This document shows, piece by piece, positions 1 through 8,624 of a DNA stretch of 64,000 nt (position 1 is the first letter of the stretch; every line of letters starts with the position of its first letter). A model generated the notes under the pieces. That model was not told the DNA's origin, did no database searches, and saw only the letters and a list, made by a program, of their open reading frames with translations. The stretch comes from Mycobacterium sp. IS-1264 (GTDB taxonomy: Bacteria; Actinomycetota; Actinomycetes; Mycobacteriales; Mycobacteriaceae): NCBI RefSeq assembly GCF_001954195.1, contig NZ_MBES01000074.1, positions 186,001-250,000 of the forward strand, in the 5' to 3' direction. Position numbers and translations under genes: made by a program.

Positions 1-483
1 CCCCGGGTCGGTCGCCGTCCAGGATGCCCGCAGCTCCAGCTGGTGGGCGCGGGGCGGTCCGGAGATGTCGCCGTAACGAACCGACGTGGTGGCGGTGACG
101 GTACCGCCGAGGGCGGTGACGTTGTCGGTGTGGGATTCCAGCGCATCGACCAGCCAGCTCCACGCCACCTCCGGCAGCAGGGGATCGACGGCCTCGCTGG
201 GGTCCAGGTCGGCCTGGATGTAGGCGACCAGGCGGATGGTGCCGTCCCAGGCGTCGGCGCCGTCCGGGTCGTACAACAGGATCAGCCGGCCGAAGGCGTC
301 GCCCTCGGAGCGCTCGGGGACGACCTCGACGTCGGGATGCTTGACCTCGGCCCCCAGCGCGTAGCTGTAGGGCGCCAGGCGCTGCGGTGGCCGAATGGGG
401 CCCAGCTCGATCTCCGCCCGCGCGGTCACGGCGTTCATCGCCGCCACCGCCTCGCGGAATGGGGCCGGTTCAGCAGAGGTCAC
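1..483 (-). CDS. DUF3000 family protein, 3' end cut by the window edge
   Basis: Conserved actinobacterial protein of unknown function, matching Rv2680 by position next to echA15 and hemE. I read 161 codons from a GTG start (complement of cac at 481-483) with no stop before the window edge, so the C-terminus is missing. The frame gives a well-behaved soluble protein beginning VTSAEPAPFREAVAAMN, then an alpha/beta stretch rich in Asp, Pro and aromatic residues. No catalytic motif, signal peptide or membrane segment is visible. The next gene upstream on this strand (echA15) ends 99 bp away, so this gene may belong to the same transcript. The DUF3000 assignment rests on length and context as much as on sequence feel. 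Confidence 0.72.
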   Translation of the reverse strand, partial: MTSAEPAPFREAVAAMNAVTARAEIELGPIRPPQRLAPYSYALGAEVKHPDVEVVPERSEGDAFGRLILLYDPDGADAWDGTIRLVAYIQADLDPSEAVDPLLPEVAWSWLVDALESHTDNVTALGGTVTATTSVRYGDISGPPRAHQLELRASWTATDPG

Positions 484-582
484 AGCGTTTGACGGTAGAC
501 CTACCCCAGGACACGCCGAAACAGGCGCGCCGATTCCCGCGCGCGTCGCGACCAACCCGTTACCAGCCCGCATTGCGCCTGC

Positions 583-1389
583 TCAGCCGCCGGTTCCGCT
601 GGGATATCGAGCCGGACGCTTCTCGCGATGCGCGGCGAGGCCCTCCCGCACGTCGGGGCCGCCGAAACTGAGAAATTCCAGGCCAAGCGAGGTTTCGAAG
701 GTCGGACCGAACATGCGGTACCAGTGGTTGAGGCTGCGTTTGGTCCAGCGAATCGCGTGTTGGGCGCCCTGCGCCAGGTTCTCGGCGAGGCGGGTCGCGG
801 TCGGCAGGACGTCGTCGTCGTCGACGCAGGCGGAGACCAGCCCGATGCGTTCCGCCTCCTCGCCGAGCAGCGTCTCGCAGGTGAGCAGGTAGTACTTGGC
901 CTTGGCCATGCCGACCAGCAGCGGCCAGCAGATCGCGGCGTGGTCGCCGGCCGCCACCCCGAGTTTGGTGTGGCCGTCGATGATTTTCGCGGTCCGGCCC
1001 GCCACCGAGATGTCGGCGAGCAGCGCCACCACCAGGCCGGCGCCGACGGCCGGGCCGCGGATCGCCGAGACCACCGGCTTGTCGAAGTTGACCATGTTGA
1101 GCACCAGATCGCGGGCCTCCCGCATGATGCGGATCCGGCCCTCGAATTCGCCCATGGTTTCCTCGATCAGGTCGAAGCTGCCGCCCGACGAGAACGCCTT
1201 GCCCTCGCCGCGGACCAGCACGACGCGCACCTCGGGATCGCGGTCGATCACCGGCCAGATGTCGGCGAGGTCGCGGTGCATCTGCGGCCCGACCGAATTC
1301 AGCCCGGGCGCGTCGAGAACGAGCGTCAGGACGCCGTTCTCGCCGGTTTCGCACCGAAGGCTGGGGAAGTCCCCGTAGTTGACTGGCAT
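583..1389 (-). CDS. echA15: Enoyl-CoA hydratase/isomerase family protein EchA15
   Basis: Crotonase-fold protein of 268 residues, the usual length, acting on acyl-CoA in the cytoplasm. I chose the ATG at 1389 (MPVNYGDFPSL) because the open frame further upstream has no mycobacterial counterpart and would run into hemE. The oxyanion-hole regions are recognisable: FSSGGSFD near residue 72 and AIRGPAVGAGLVVALL near residue 110. At the places where true hydratases carry two catalytic Glu, this protein reads HTKLGVAAGDHAAI, so the Glu pair is not obvious and hydration activity should not be assumed. It is divergent from hemE with 52 bp between the start codons. Orthology to Rv2679 is inferred from synteny. 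Confidence 0.9.
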   Translation of the reverse strand: MPVNYGDFPSLRCETGENGVLTLVLDAPGLNSVGPQMHRDLADIWPVIDRDPEVRVVLVRGEGKAFSSGGSFDLIEETMGEFEGRIRIMREARDLVLNMVNFDKPVVSAIRGPAVGAGLVVALLADISVAGRTAKIIDGHTKLGVAAGDHAAICWPLLVGMAKAKYYLLTCETLLGEEAERIGLVSACVDDDDVLPTATRLAENLAQGAQHAIRWTKRSLNHWYRMFGPTFETSLGLEFLSFGGPDVREGLAAHREKRPARYPSGTGG

Positions 1390-1441
1390 CGGGTTGATGT
1401 TACGCAAGCGAATGGCGGGCCTCGTGGCAGCATTGAGGCCA

Positions 1442-2512
1442 ATGAAGGACCCCGACAACCCCGCGCGCGCTCGTCGCGAGCTTCCCGAGTCGCCGTATCT
1501 GGCCGCCGTCACCGGGCGCAAACCCAACCGGGTGCCGGTGTGGTTCATGCGGCAGGCCGGCCGCTCGCTGCCCGAGTACCGGGCGCTGCGGGAGCGACAC
1601 AGCATGCTGGCGGCCTGCTTCGAGCCCGAGGTGGCCTGCGAGATCACCCTGCAGCCGATACGCCGCTACGGCGTCGACGCGGCGATCCTGTTCTCCGACA
1701 TCGTGGTGCCGCTGCGCGCCGCGGGTGTCGATCTGGACATCGTCACCGATGTCGGCCCGGTGATCGCGCAGCCGGTGCGCACCGACGCCGACATCGACGC
1801 CATGAAACCCCTTGACCCACAAGCGATTCAGCCGGTGTGTGAGGCCGTTTCGCTACTGGTTGACGCGCTGGGCGACGTTCCGCTGATCGGCTTTGCCGGC
1901 GCGCCGTTCACGCTGGCGTCCTATCTGGTCGAGGGTGGGCCGAGCCGCAACCATCCCCGCACCAAGGCGATGATGCTGGCCGAACCGGCGAGCTGGCACG
2001 CGTTGATGTCGAAGCTGACCGATCTCACCATCGCCTTCCTGCGCGGCCAGATCGGTGCCGGGGTGGACGCCATCCAGGTGTTCGACTCGTGGGCGGGCAC
2101 CCTGTCGCTGGCCGACTACCGCCAATACGTGCTGCCGCACAGCTGTCGGGTGTTCGCCACCCTGTCCGAATGCGGCGTGCCGATGACGCACTTCGGGGTC
2201 GGGACGGCCGAGTTGCTGGGCGCGATGTCGGCGGCCGGGGCGAGCGTCGTCGGGGTGGACTGGCGCACCGCGCTCGCCGACGCCGCCACCCGCGTCGAAC
2301 CCGGCACCGCGCTGCAGGGCAACCTCGATCCGGTGGTGCTGCTGGCCGGCTGGCCGGTGACCGAACGCGCCGCACGGGCCGTCGTCGACGACGGGCGCCG
2401 CGCCATCGACGCGGGCGCCGCGGGCCACGTGTTCAACCTCGGCCACGGGGTGCTGCCGGAGACCGACCCCGGCGTGCTGACTGAGCTGGTGGCGCTGGTC
2501 CACTCGCTATGA
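1442..2512 (+). CDS. hemE: Uroporphyrinogen III decarboxylase
   Basis: Converts uroporphyrinogen III to coproporphyrinogen III by four decarboxylations, in the cytosol, needing no cofactor. The family signature VPVWFMRQAGRS lies at residues 31-42 with the substrate-binding Arg37 and Arg41; further landmarks are ILFSDI, APFTLASYLVEGG and HFGVGT. The open frame starts at 1379, but I place the start at ATG 1442 (MKDPDNPARAR), giving 356 residues against about 357 in M. tuberculosis. Its stop overlaps the start of hemY by the tetranucleotide ATGA, so the two are translationally coupled. It leads a haem operon with hemY, hemQ and a methyltransferase, all within a few bases of each other. Confidence 0.97.
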   Translation: MKDPDNPARARRELPESPYLAAVTGRKPNRVPVWFMRQAGRSLPEYRALRERHSMLAACFEPEVACEITLQPIRRYGVDAAILFSDIVVPLRAAGVDLDIVTDVGPVIAQPVRTDADIDAMKPLDPQAIQPVCEAVSLLVDALGDVPLIGFAGAPFTLASYLVEGGPSRNHPRTKAMMLAEPASWHALMSKLTDLTIAFLRGQIGAGVDAIQVFDSWAGTLSLADYRQYVLPHSCRVFATLSECGVPMTHFGVGTAELLGAMSAAGASVVGVDWRTALADAATRVEPGTALQGNLDPVVLLAGWPVTERAARAVVDDGRRAIDAGAAGHVFNLGHGVLPETDPGVLTELVALVHSL

Positions 2513-3882
2513 CGCGCTCGTATTGTGTTGTGGGCGGCGGGATTTCGGGGTTGACCGCGGCCTACCGGCTGCGCGCGGCGGCTGGTAACGACGCGGCGAT
2601 CACGCTGTTCGATCCGGGCGAGAACCTGGGCGGGGTGCTGCGCACCGAGCTGGTGGCCGGACGGCCGATGGACACCGGCGCCGAGGCGTTCGTGCGACGC
2701 CGGCCCGAGATGCCGGCGCTGCTGGCCGAACTGGGCCTGTCGGGGCGCCAGCTGACCACCACCGGCGCCCGGCCCTTGATCTACAGCGCCCACGAGCTGC
2801 ACCCGCTGCCGACGGCCACGGTCACCGGGATTCCGTCGTCGGGGTCCTCGCTGGCCGGATTGGTCGACGACGCGACCGTCGCGCGCATCGACGCCGAACC
2901 AGGCCGCCCCCTCGGTTGGCGGCCCGGCGGCGACCCCGCGGTGGCCGAGTTGGTCGGCGACCGATTCGGCGAACAGACGGTGGCCCGGTCGGTGGACCCG
3001 CTGCTGGGCGGGGTGTACGCGGGCTCGGCGGCGACGATCGGGCTGCGGGCGGCCGCGCCCACCGTGGCGGCGGCGCTGGACCGCGGTGCCGCCAGCCTGA
3101 CCGACGCGGTCGCCCAGGGGTTGCCGCCGGCCAGCGACGCACCGGTGTTCGGCGCGCTCGACGGCGGCTATCGGGTGCTGATCGACGAGCTCGTCGAGCG
3201 CGCCCGGCCGCGGTGGGTCCGGGCCGCGGTGGACCGGTTCGAACGGGCCGGGCGCGGCTGGTCGCTGCTCGACGACAGCGGCGCCTCCTGGCACGCCGAC
3301 GGGGTGATCCTCGCGGTTCCGGCGCCGCGGGCGGCGCGCCTGCTGGCCGAGACCGCCCCGCGCAGCGGCGCCGCCGCGAGTCGGATCGGCAGCGCGTCGT
3401 CGGCGGTGGTGGCGCTGGCGGTGCCGGGCAGCACGCCGCTTCCCGAGTGCTCCGGCGTGCTGGTCGCCAGCGGTGAGCGCCTGCACGCCAAGGCGCTCAC
3501 GCTGTCGTCGCGCAAGTGGGGGATCGCGGGCGACACGCAGTTCCTGCGGCTGTCGTTCGGTCGCTACGGCGACAACCTCGCGTCCAGCGCCTCCGACGAG
3601 CAGCTGCTGTCCTGGGCGGTCAGCGACCTGGCAGTGGTGTTCGGCCTGGACGTCGAGCCGGTCGATGCGCTGGTGCGACGCTGGATCGACGCGATGCCGC
3701 AGTACGGCCCGGGCCACGCCGACGTGGTCGCCGAGGTGCGCGCCGGGCTGCCGCCGACGCTCGCCGTGGCCGGCGGCTACCTGGACGGGATCGGCGTGCC
3801 GGCGTGCATCGGGGCGGCGGGCCGCGCTGCCGAGCGCATCATCAGGGCCGTCGAGGCCGCGGATGCGGAAGTGGCACGATAG
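2509..3882 (+). CDS. hemY: Coproporphyrinogen III oxidase (HemY/CgoX; protoporphyrinogen-oxidase family)
   Basis: FAD-dependent oxidase of 457 residues. The N-terminal dinucleotide-binding fingerprint VVGGGISGLTAAYRL is at about residues 7-21 and a C-terminal flavin motif sits in VAGGYLDGIGVPACIGAAGRAAERI. In actinobacteria, which use the coproporphyrin-dependent route, this enzyme oxidises coproporphyrinogen III to coproporphyrin III before iron insertion; the adjacent hemQ supports that route here. It is often annotated hemG or as protoporphyrinogen oxidase. The start overlaps the hemE stop (ATGA), and hemQ begins 5 bp after this stop. No membrane segment is evident, as expected for the soluble HemY type. 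Confidence 0.95.
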   Translation: MTRSYCVVGGGISGLTAAYRLRAAAGNDAAITLFDPGENLGGVLRTELVAGRPMDTGAEAFVRRRPEMPALLAELGLSGRQLTTTGARPLIYSAHELHPLPTATVTGIPSSGSSLAGLVDDATVARIDAEPGRPLGWRPGGDPAVAELVGDRFGEQTVARSVDPLLGGVYAGSAATIGLRAAAPTVAAALDRGAASLTDAVAQGLPPASDAPVFGALDGGYRVLIDELVERARPRWVRAAVDRFERAGRGWSLLDDSGASWHADGVILAVPAPRAARLLAETAPRSGAAASRIGSASSAVVALAVPGSTPLPECSGVLVASGERLHAKALTLSSRKWGIAGDTQFLRLSFGRYGDNLASSASDEQLLSWAVSDLAVVFGLDVEPVDALVRRWIDAMPQYGPGHADVVAEVRAGLPPTLAVAGGYLDGIGVPACIGAAGRAAERIIRAVEAADAEVAR

Positions 3883-3887
3883 GTTTC

Positions 3888-4583
3888 ATGGCCAAGCTTG
3901 ACTACGACGAGCTGAATTCGCAGCTTCGCTACCTGATGTTCTCGGTGTTCTCGGTGCGTCCCGGCGAACTCGGCGAGCAGCGCGACGCCGTGATCGATGA
4001 CGCGTCGACGTTTTTCAAGCTGCAGGAAGAGCGCGGCGTCGTGGTCCGCGGCCTCTACGACGTGTCGGGCCTGCGGGCCGACGCCGATTTCATGATCTGG
4101 ACGCACGCCGAGCGCGTCGAAGCGCTGCAGGCGACCTACGCCGACTTCCGGCGCACCACCACCCTGGGGCGCGCGTGCTCGCCGGTCTGGAGCAGCGTGG
4201 CGTTGCACCGGCCCGCCGAGTTCAACAAGAGCCACATCCCGGCCTTCCTGGCCGGCGAGGAGCCCGGCGCCTACATCTGCGTGTATCCGTTCGTGCGGTC
4301 CTACGAGTGGTACTTGCTGCCCGACGAGGAGCGCCGCCGGATGCTCGCCGAGCACGGCATGGCCGCCCGCGAGTACAAGGATGTGCGGGCCAACACGGTG
4401 CCGGCGTTCGCGCTCGGCGACTACGAATGGATCCTGGCCTTCGAGGCGCCCGAGCTGGATCGCATCGCCGACCTGATGCGCGAGCTGCGCGCCACCGACG
4501 CGCGACGTCATACCCGTGCGGAGACACCGTTTTTCACCGGCCCGCGGGTGCCTGTCGAGCAACTGGTGAACGCGCTGCCATGA
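3888..4583 (+). CDS. hemQ: Coproheme decarboxylase HemQ (chlorite dismutase family)
   Basis: Last enzyme of the coproporphyrin-dependent haem pathway: it decarboxylates coproheme III to haem b using peroxide. The protein is 231 residues, the same length as Rv2676c. Tyr133 within CVYPFVRSYEWY fits the catalytic Tyr of HemQ proteins and His156 in LAEHGMAA fits the proximal haem ligand. The distal Arg that defines true chlorite dismutases is not evident, so I do not call it one. I use ATG 3888 (MAKLDYDELN), just after the hemY stop; the longer open frame is an overlap with hemY. The stop overlaps the next gene's start by ATGA. Confidence 0.95.
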   Translation: MAKLDYDELNSQLRYLMFSVFSVRPGELGEQRDAVIDDASTFFKLQEERGVVVRGLYDVSGLRADADFMIWTHAERVEALQATYADFRRTTTLGRACSPVWSSVALHRPAEFNKSHIPAFLAGEEPGAYICVYPFVRSYEWYLLPDEERRRMLAEHGMAAREYKDVRANTVPAFALGDYEWILAFEAPELDRIADLMRELRATDARRHTRAETPFFTGPRVPVEQLVNALP

Positions 4584-5329
4584 CCCAACCCGATCCGACG
4601 GACCCCACCCGCTTCGAAGAGATGTACCGCGACGAGCGGATGTCGCACGGGTTGCCGGCCGCCACGCCCTGGGACATCGGCGGTCCGCAGCCCGTCGTCC
4701 AGCGGTTGGTCGCGCTGGGCGCGATTAAGGGCGAGGTGCTCGACCCGGGCACTGGACCGGGCCACCACGCGATCTACTACGCGTCGGCGGGCTACTCGGC
4801 GACCGGCATCGACGGGTCGGCAGGTGCCATCGAGCGCGCGCGGGAAAACGCCCAAAAGGCCGGGGTATCAGTGAATTTCGAGGTGGCCGACGCCACCAAG
4901 CTGGAGGGGCTCGACGGCCGGTTCGACACCGTCGTCGACTGCGCCTTCTACCACGTCTTCAGCACCGAACCCGAGATGAAGAAGTCGTATGCGCGGGCGC
5001 TGCACAGGGCGACCAGGCCCGGGGCGCGGCTGTACATGTTCGAGTTCGGCGAGCACAACGTCAACGGCTTCAAGATGATGCGGTCCTTGCCTGAGGACGA
5101 CTTTCGTGGGGTGTTTCCCGACGCCGGGTGGGAGATCACCTACCTGGGCCCGACCACCTATTTGATCAACATGAGCGTCCAGACGATTGAGATGATGATC
5201 GCGCGCAACCCCGACATGGCCGACCAGGTGCAGCCCATGCTGGAGTGGTTTCACGCGACGGAGCCGTGGCTGGTCAACGGCCGGGTGCACGCGCCGTTCT
5301 GGGAATGCCACGCCACCCGCGCAGACTGA
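4580..5329 (+). CDS. Class I SAM-dependent methyltransferase (Rv2675c-like)
   Basis: Predicted methyltransferase of 249 residues with the SAM-binding glycine motif VLDPGTGPGHHAIYYA near residue 55 and the acidic TGIDGS motif after beta strand 2. Motif VVDCAFYHVF matches the post-I region. It is the last gene of the hemE-hemY-hemQ operon, coupled to hemQ by an ATGA overlap; this linkage is kept in M. tuberculosis. A haem-related substrate is possible by context but nothing in the sequence names it. It is convergent with msrB, 16 bp apart. Confidence 0.9.
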   Translation: MTQPDPTDPTRFEEMYRDERMSHGLPAATPWDIGGPQPVVQRLVALGAIKGEVLDPGTGPGHHAIYYASAGYSATGIDGSAGAIERARENAQKAGVSVNFEVADATKLEGLDGRFDTVVDCAFYHVFSTEPEMKKSYARALHRATRPGARLYMFEFGEHNVNGFKMMRSLPEDDFRGVFPDAGWEITYLGPTTYLINMSVQTIEMMIARNPDMADQVQPMLEWFHATEPWLVNGRVHAPFWECHATRAD

Positions 5330-5345
5330 CGCAGGTCCTCCCGCG

Positions 5346-5756
5346 CTAGTTCCCCGCAGGCACCAGGCGCAGCGAGATCGAGTTGATGCAGTACCGCTGA
5401 TCCGTGGGCGTGGGGTAACCCTCGCCGGCGAACACGTGGCCTAAGTGGCTGTGGCAGTTGGCGCACAGCACCTCGGTGCGCGTCGTGCCCATCGAATGGT
5501 CGGGACGCAGTATCACCGCGTCGGAGTTGGCCGGGTCGAAGAACGACGGCCAGCCGCAATGCGACGCGAATTTCTCTGTGCTGCGGAACAATTCGGCCCC
5601 GCACGCCCGGCACTGGTAGACGCCTTCGGTTTTGGTGTCGGTGTACTCGCCGGTGAACGGCCGCTCGGTGCCCGCGCGACGGAGCACCTGAAACTCCTCG
5701 GGCGTGAGCTTCTGGCGCCACTCGTCGTCGGTCAGGTGCAGCTTCGGGCTAGTCAT
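5346..5756 (-). CDS. msrB: Peptide-methionine (R)-S-oxide reductase
   Basis: Reduces the R epimer of methionine sulfoxide in proteins, in the cytosol, using thioredoxin. The 136-residue protein has both zinc-binding CxxC pairs (QCRACG and LCANCH), the core HCGWPSF, and the catalytic Cys in RYCINSISL near the C-terminus. Length and motifs are complete. Its ATG overlaps the aftC stop (ATGA), so it is the distal gene of the Rv2672-aftC-msrB unit. Pairing a repair enzyme with an arabinan transferase is a conserved mycobacterial order. Confidence 0.97.
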   Translation of the reverse strand: MTSPKLHLTDDEWRQKLTPEEFQVLRRAGTERPFTGEYTDTKTEGVYQCRACGAELFRSTEKFASHCGWPSFFDPANSDAVILRPDHSMGTTRTEVLCANCHSHLGHVFAGEGYPTPTDQRYCINSISLRLVPAGN

Positions 5757-7030
5757 GCATCCACGCTAGCTCGGATGGGCTTGGGCGTCAGCCACGCGGG
5801 ATCGATCCCGTCGTCGAGGCGGTCCTCGGCCTTGGCGTCCAGATACCGGAAGTACAGGACCGTAAACGTCACGATCAGCAGCAGCGACCAGCCGTAGGTG
5901 ATCTTCAGGTATTCCAGGGCGCGGCCGTATCTCATCCAGTTGAACAGCAGCCAGCGGTCCAGCGTCATGAAGCCGTAGATCCCCAGCCACGCCGGCCAGT
6001 TGCGGATCACCGAGTTACGCAGCACGACCGTCATCAGGAACGGGAACAGCATCATCGAGTAGTAGCCCTGGGCCAGCGACAGCACCAGGAACGACCACAG
6101 CAGCAGCACGCCCGTCGACGTGGTGAACCAGAACAGTGGGTCGCGGGTGCGGTAGTAGCGGTACAGCAGCCACATGGCGCCAATCGCGATCAGCGTGAAC
6201 AGGATTCGCAGGAACACGATCAGCCAGGTGGGCAGCCCGAAGTACACGCCGTTGCCCTCGATCGAGCTGTTGAAGTAGTCGCGGGTGCCCATGATGTACG
6301 GCACCGTGCGGGTGACGAAGTCCATCGGGTCGCTCACCAAAGGCCAGGCGGCCAGGTTGATGACGACGGGAACCGCGAACGCCGGCACCAGCGTCCGCCA
6401 CTGCCGGTTCAGCAGCGGGAGCAATAGCAGCGGGCCCAGCACGGGTTTGAGCGTCAGCGTAAGGCCGATCGCCAACCCGGCCCACCATTGTCGGCTCACC
6501 CGGCCGTCCAGCAGCCAGCGCAGGAACAGCATCTCGGCCAGCAACACGCAGCCGTTGATGTTGGTGAACACCAGCGTGTTGGTCACGGTCTCGGTGCAGA
6601 ACATGGCCAGCAGCAGCGCGGGGGCGGCCACCGAGGACAGCGTGAACTTGAACAGCCGCAGCAGCAGGTACCAGGCGATCAGGATCGCGATGGTGTTGAT
6701 CAGGATGAACAGGTAGCGCGACGGCGCGAACGGCAGGTATCCGAACGGCGCCATCAGCAGCGTGCCGCCCGGGGGATACAGGTAGTGCGGGTCGACGTAG
6801 TCGAAGTGTTCGTTGTAGATGTCCCAGCCGCGCCGGAAGTTCAGCACCGCGCGGTAGACCGGCTTGAAATCGTCGGTGATGTTGCCGTTGGTGGTGACCA
6901 CGATGCTGCGGTGCAGTACCGACAGGATGGCCACCGGCCACAGCGCCGACCGCAATATCGTCGCCGTACTCGGTGCGCCGGTGCGGGGTCGGAAGGCGTC
7001 GGAGAGCGCGGTCACCAGCGCACCGTACAC
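5753..7030 (-). CDS. aftC: Alpha-(1->3)-arabinofuranosyltransferase AftC
   Basis: Integral membrane GT-C glycosyltransferase that puts alpha-1,3 branches into the arabinan of arabinogalactan and lipoarabinomannan, using decaprenyl-phosphoryl arabinose. It has around ten hydrophobic segments and a periplasmic first loop with acidic residues (NGNITDDFKPVY), the usual metal/donor site in this family, plus PHYLYPPGG. The frame is open much further upstream, but that part is antisense-like shadow over the preceding gene. I choose GTG 7030 (VYGALVTALSD), giving 425 residues against about 433 in M. tuberculosis. No clear ribosome site precedes it because the strand there is C-rich, so the exact start is uncertain. 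Confidence 0.93.
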   Translation of the reverse strand: MYGALVTALSDAFRPRTGAPSTATILRSALWPVAILSVLHRSIVVTTNGNITDDFKPVYRAVLNFRRGWDIYNEHFDYVDPHYLYPPGGTLLMAPFGYLPFAPSRYLFILINTIAILIAWYLLLRLFKFTLSSVAAPALLLAMFCTETVTNTLVFTNINGCVLLAEMLFLRWLLDGRVSRQWWAGLAIGLTLTLKPVLGPLLLLPLLNRQWRTLVPAFAVPVVINLAAWPLVSDPMDFVTRTVPYIMGTRDYFNSSIEGNGVYFGLPTWLIVFLRILFTLIAIGAMWLLYRYYRTRDPLFWFTTSTGVLLLWSFLVLSLAQGYYSMMLFPFLMTVVLRNSVIRNWPAWLGIYGFMTLDRWLLFNWMRYGRALEYLKITYGWSLLLIVTFTVLYFRYLDAKAEDRLDDGIDPAWLTPKPIRASVDA

Positions 7031-7050
7031 CGGGGGGAGGGGACCAAGTA

Positions 7051-8610
7051 TCAGGCGGGGCAGTAGGTGTCGGTCCCCGGCAGCTTGCCGCTGTTGAGAT
7101 AGCCGATCAGCGGCGGCACCGCGCACGGCGAGTAGATGCTGGCGCCGTGGCCGATGCCCTGCCACATCACCCGCTTGCTGGCCGCGTTGGCGTTGATGAT
7201 CGTGGCGGCGGTCGCGGCGACCCCTTCGCTGCCCACGATCGGGTCGTTCTGCACACCGGAGAGCAGGACGTCGACCTTGAGCTTCTTCGGCGGCGCGGGC
7301 GGCGAACCGGTGGGCCAGTGCACACATTTGACCAAATTGAGCGCGGCGACCGTGCCGAACTGCGGATAGAGCTTGCCCCACGCGACGACCAGTTCGCGAA
7401 CCCGGTCCGGGGTCGGGCGGTTGATCGCATCGCTGCAGGAGTTGACGAACTGGCCGTCGGAGTCCTGCGTGGCATCGGCGTGGTTGATCAAGCTGTTCAG
7501 CTGGCTGGCGTCGCCGGAGCGCGCCGCGGACAACGCGTTGGCCAGGCTGGTGGTGGCGCCGACGCGGCCGCCGGACGGGAAGCCCAACGCGACGGTGACG
7601 GCGTTGGCGACCTGCGCCACCGACGCGCCGCCGGGCCCCTTGCCCGCGCGGGCGTCGGCCAGCAGCGCGCTGACGGCGCCCTTGGGATCGGCGCCGAGCG
7701 CGCAGTTCACCGCAATGCACTGCGCGGCGAACGCGTCGAGCGCGGCCTGCTGGCCCTTGACCTGCTGCTCGGCGGCCGCTTCGGCGTTGACGCCCAAGGC
7801 AATTGGCGAGTCGAGGATCAATCGCGCGACCTTGTCGGGCCGCGATGCGGCGTAGGCCAGCGCCACCTGGGCGCCGTTGCCGATGCCGACCAACGCGACG
7901 GCGGGCACGTCCCACAGGCTGCGCAGCCGCTCGATGTCCGACGCGGCGTGTGCGTTGTCGTAGGCGTTGTCGCCGGGCGCGATGGCGTCGGTGCAATTGG
8001 TGGTCGCGGTGTTGGCGATGTCGGACAGGTTGGCCACCGGATCGTCGCCGGTCTGGAATTGCGCCTGATCGCGCATCGCCGTGCGGGCGAAGTGATCCCG
8101 GCAGTCGATGGGGTTCGACATGCCGATGCCGCGACGGTCCACCGCGACGATCGGGTGGGTCTGCAGCACGTCGCCGCCCGCCTGCGAGAGCCAGACCGGC
8201 AGCTGCGCCGAGGACGCCAGGTCGGAGCCGGTGGTGAAGACGAGGGGCCCCGCGTCCTGCGGGGTCTGGCTCGACCGCGCACGGACCACGCCGATGGTCA
8301 CCGTTCCGGACCCGCCGTTGACGGGGTCGAGGTCGGCGTCGTAGTTCGCGCAGTCGAGTTGGATCCCGGCCGGGGGCCGCAGCGCCGCGTCATTGAAAAG
8401 CTGCGACGTGCAGTCGTGCCAGGACAGGTCGTTCTTGGGCGCGGCGATCGGCGGCGGACCGGCCGGCGGCGGCTTCGTCGTGGCCGCGCCCTGGGGGCGG
8501 GCACCGGAATTCGTGGCGAACCGCGGGTCTGCGCCCAGGCCCGGGACACAGCCGGCCACCGCGACGCTCGTCGCGACCAGGATCGCCGCGGACGCCAGCT
8601 GCCGACTCAT
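7051..8610 (-). CDS. Secreted alpha/beta-hydrolase-fold lipoprotein (Rv2672-like), nucleophile apparently missing
   Basis: 519-residue exported protein related to the tripeptidyl-peptidase/Hip1 group of alpha/beta hydrolases. The start is ATG 8610 (MSRQLASAA), followed by a hydrophobic signal ending in VAVAGC, a lipobox with Cys21; a Pro-rich linker follows. The fold is clear: VVAVDRRGIG-type oxyanion loop, then LWDVPAVALVGIGNGAQVAL, and a C-terminal QGIGHGAS with the expected His. In active relatives the elbow reads GxSxG; here residues 242-246 read GIGNG, so the catalytic Ser is replaced by Gly. It is annotated as a secreted protease in M. tuberculosis; on this sequence a non-enzymatic or altered role is possible. 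Confidence 0.9.
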   Translation of the reverse strand: MSRQLASAAILVATSVAVAGCVPGLGADPRFATNSGARPQGAATTKPPPAGPPPIAAPKNDLSWHDCTSQLFNDAALRPPAGIQLDCANYDADLDPVNGGSGTVTIGVVRARSSQTPQDAGPLVFTTGSDLASSAQLPVWLSQAGGDVLQTHPIVAVDRRGIGMSNPIDCRDHFARTAMRDQAQFQTGDDPVANLSDIANTATTNCTDAIAPGDNAYDNAHAASDIERLRSLWDVPAVALVGIGNGAQVALAYAASRPDKVARLILDSPIALGVNAEAAAEQQVKGQQAALDAFAAQCIAVNCALGADPKGAVSALLADARAGKGPGGASVAQVANAVTVALGFPSGGRVGATTSLANALSAARSGDASQLNSLINHADATQDSDGQFVNSCSDAINRPTPDRVRELVVAWGKLYPQFGTVAALNLVKCVHWPTGSPPAPPKKLKVDVLLSGVQNDPIVGSEGVAATAATIINANAASKRVMWQGIGHGASIYSPCAVPPLIGYLNSGKLPGTDTYCPA

Positions 8611-8624
8611 GCCGACCACAGTAG

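Noticed and set aside
628..1815. 395-codon open frame on plus over echA15 and hemE
   Set aside because: Antisense/out-of-frame shadow produced by high third-position GC; low-complexity Arg/Gly/His composition and no ribosome site.
2116..3717. 533-codon minus frame over hemE-hemY
   Set aside because: Shadow of hemY; the translation is Arg/Gly/His-rich without any domain.
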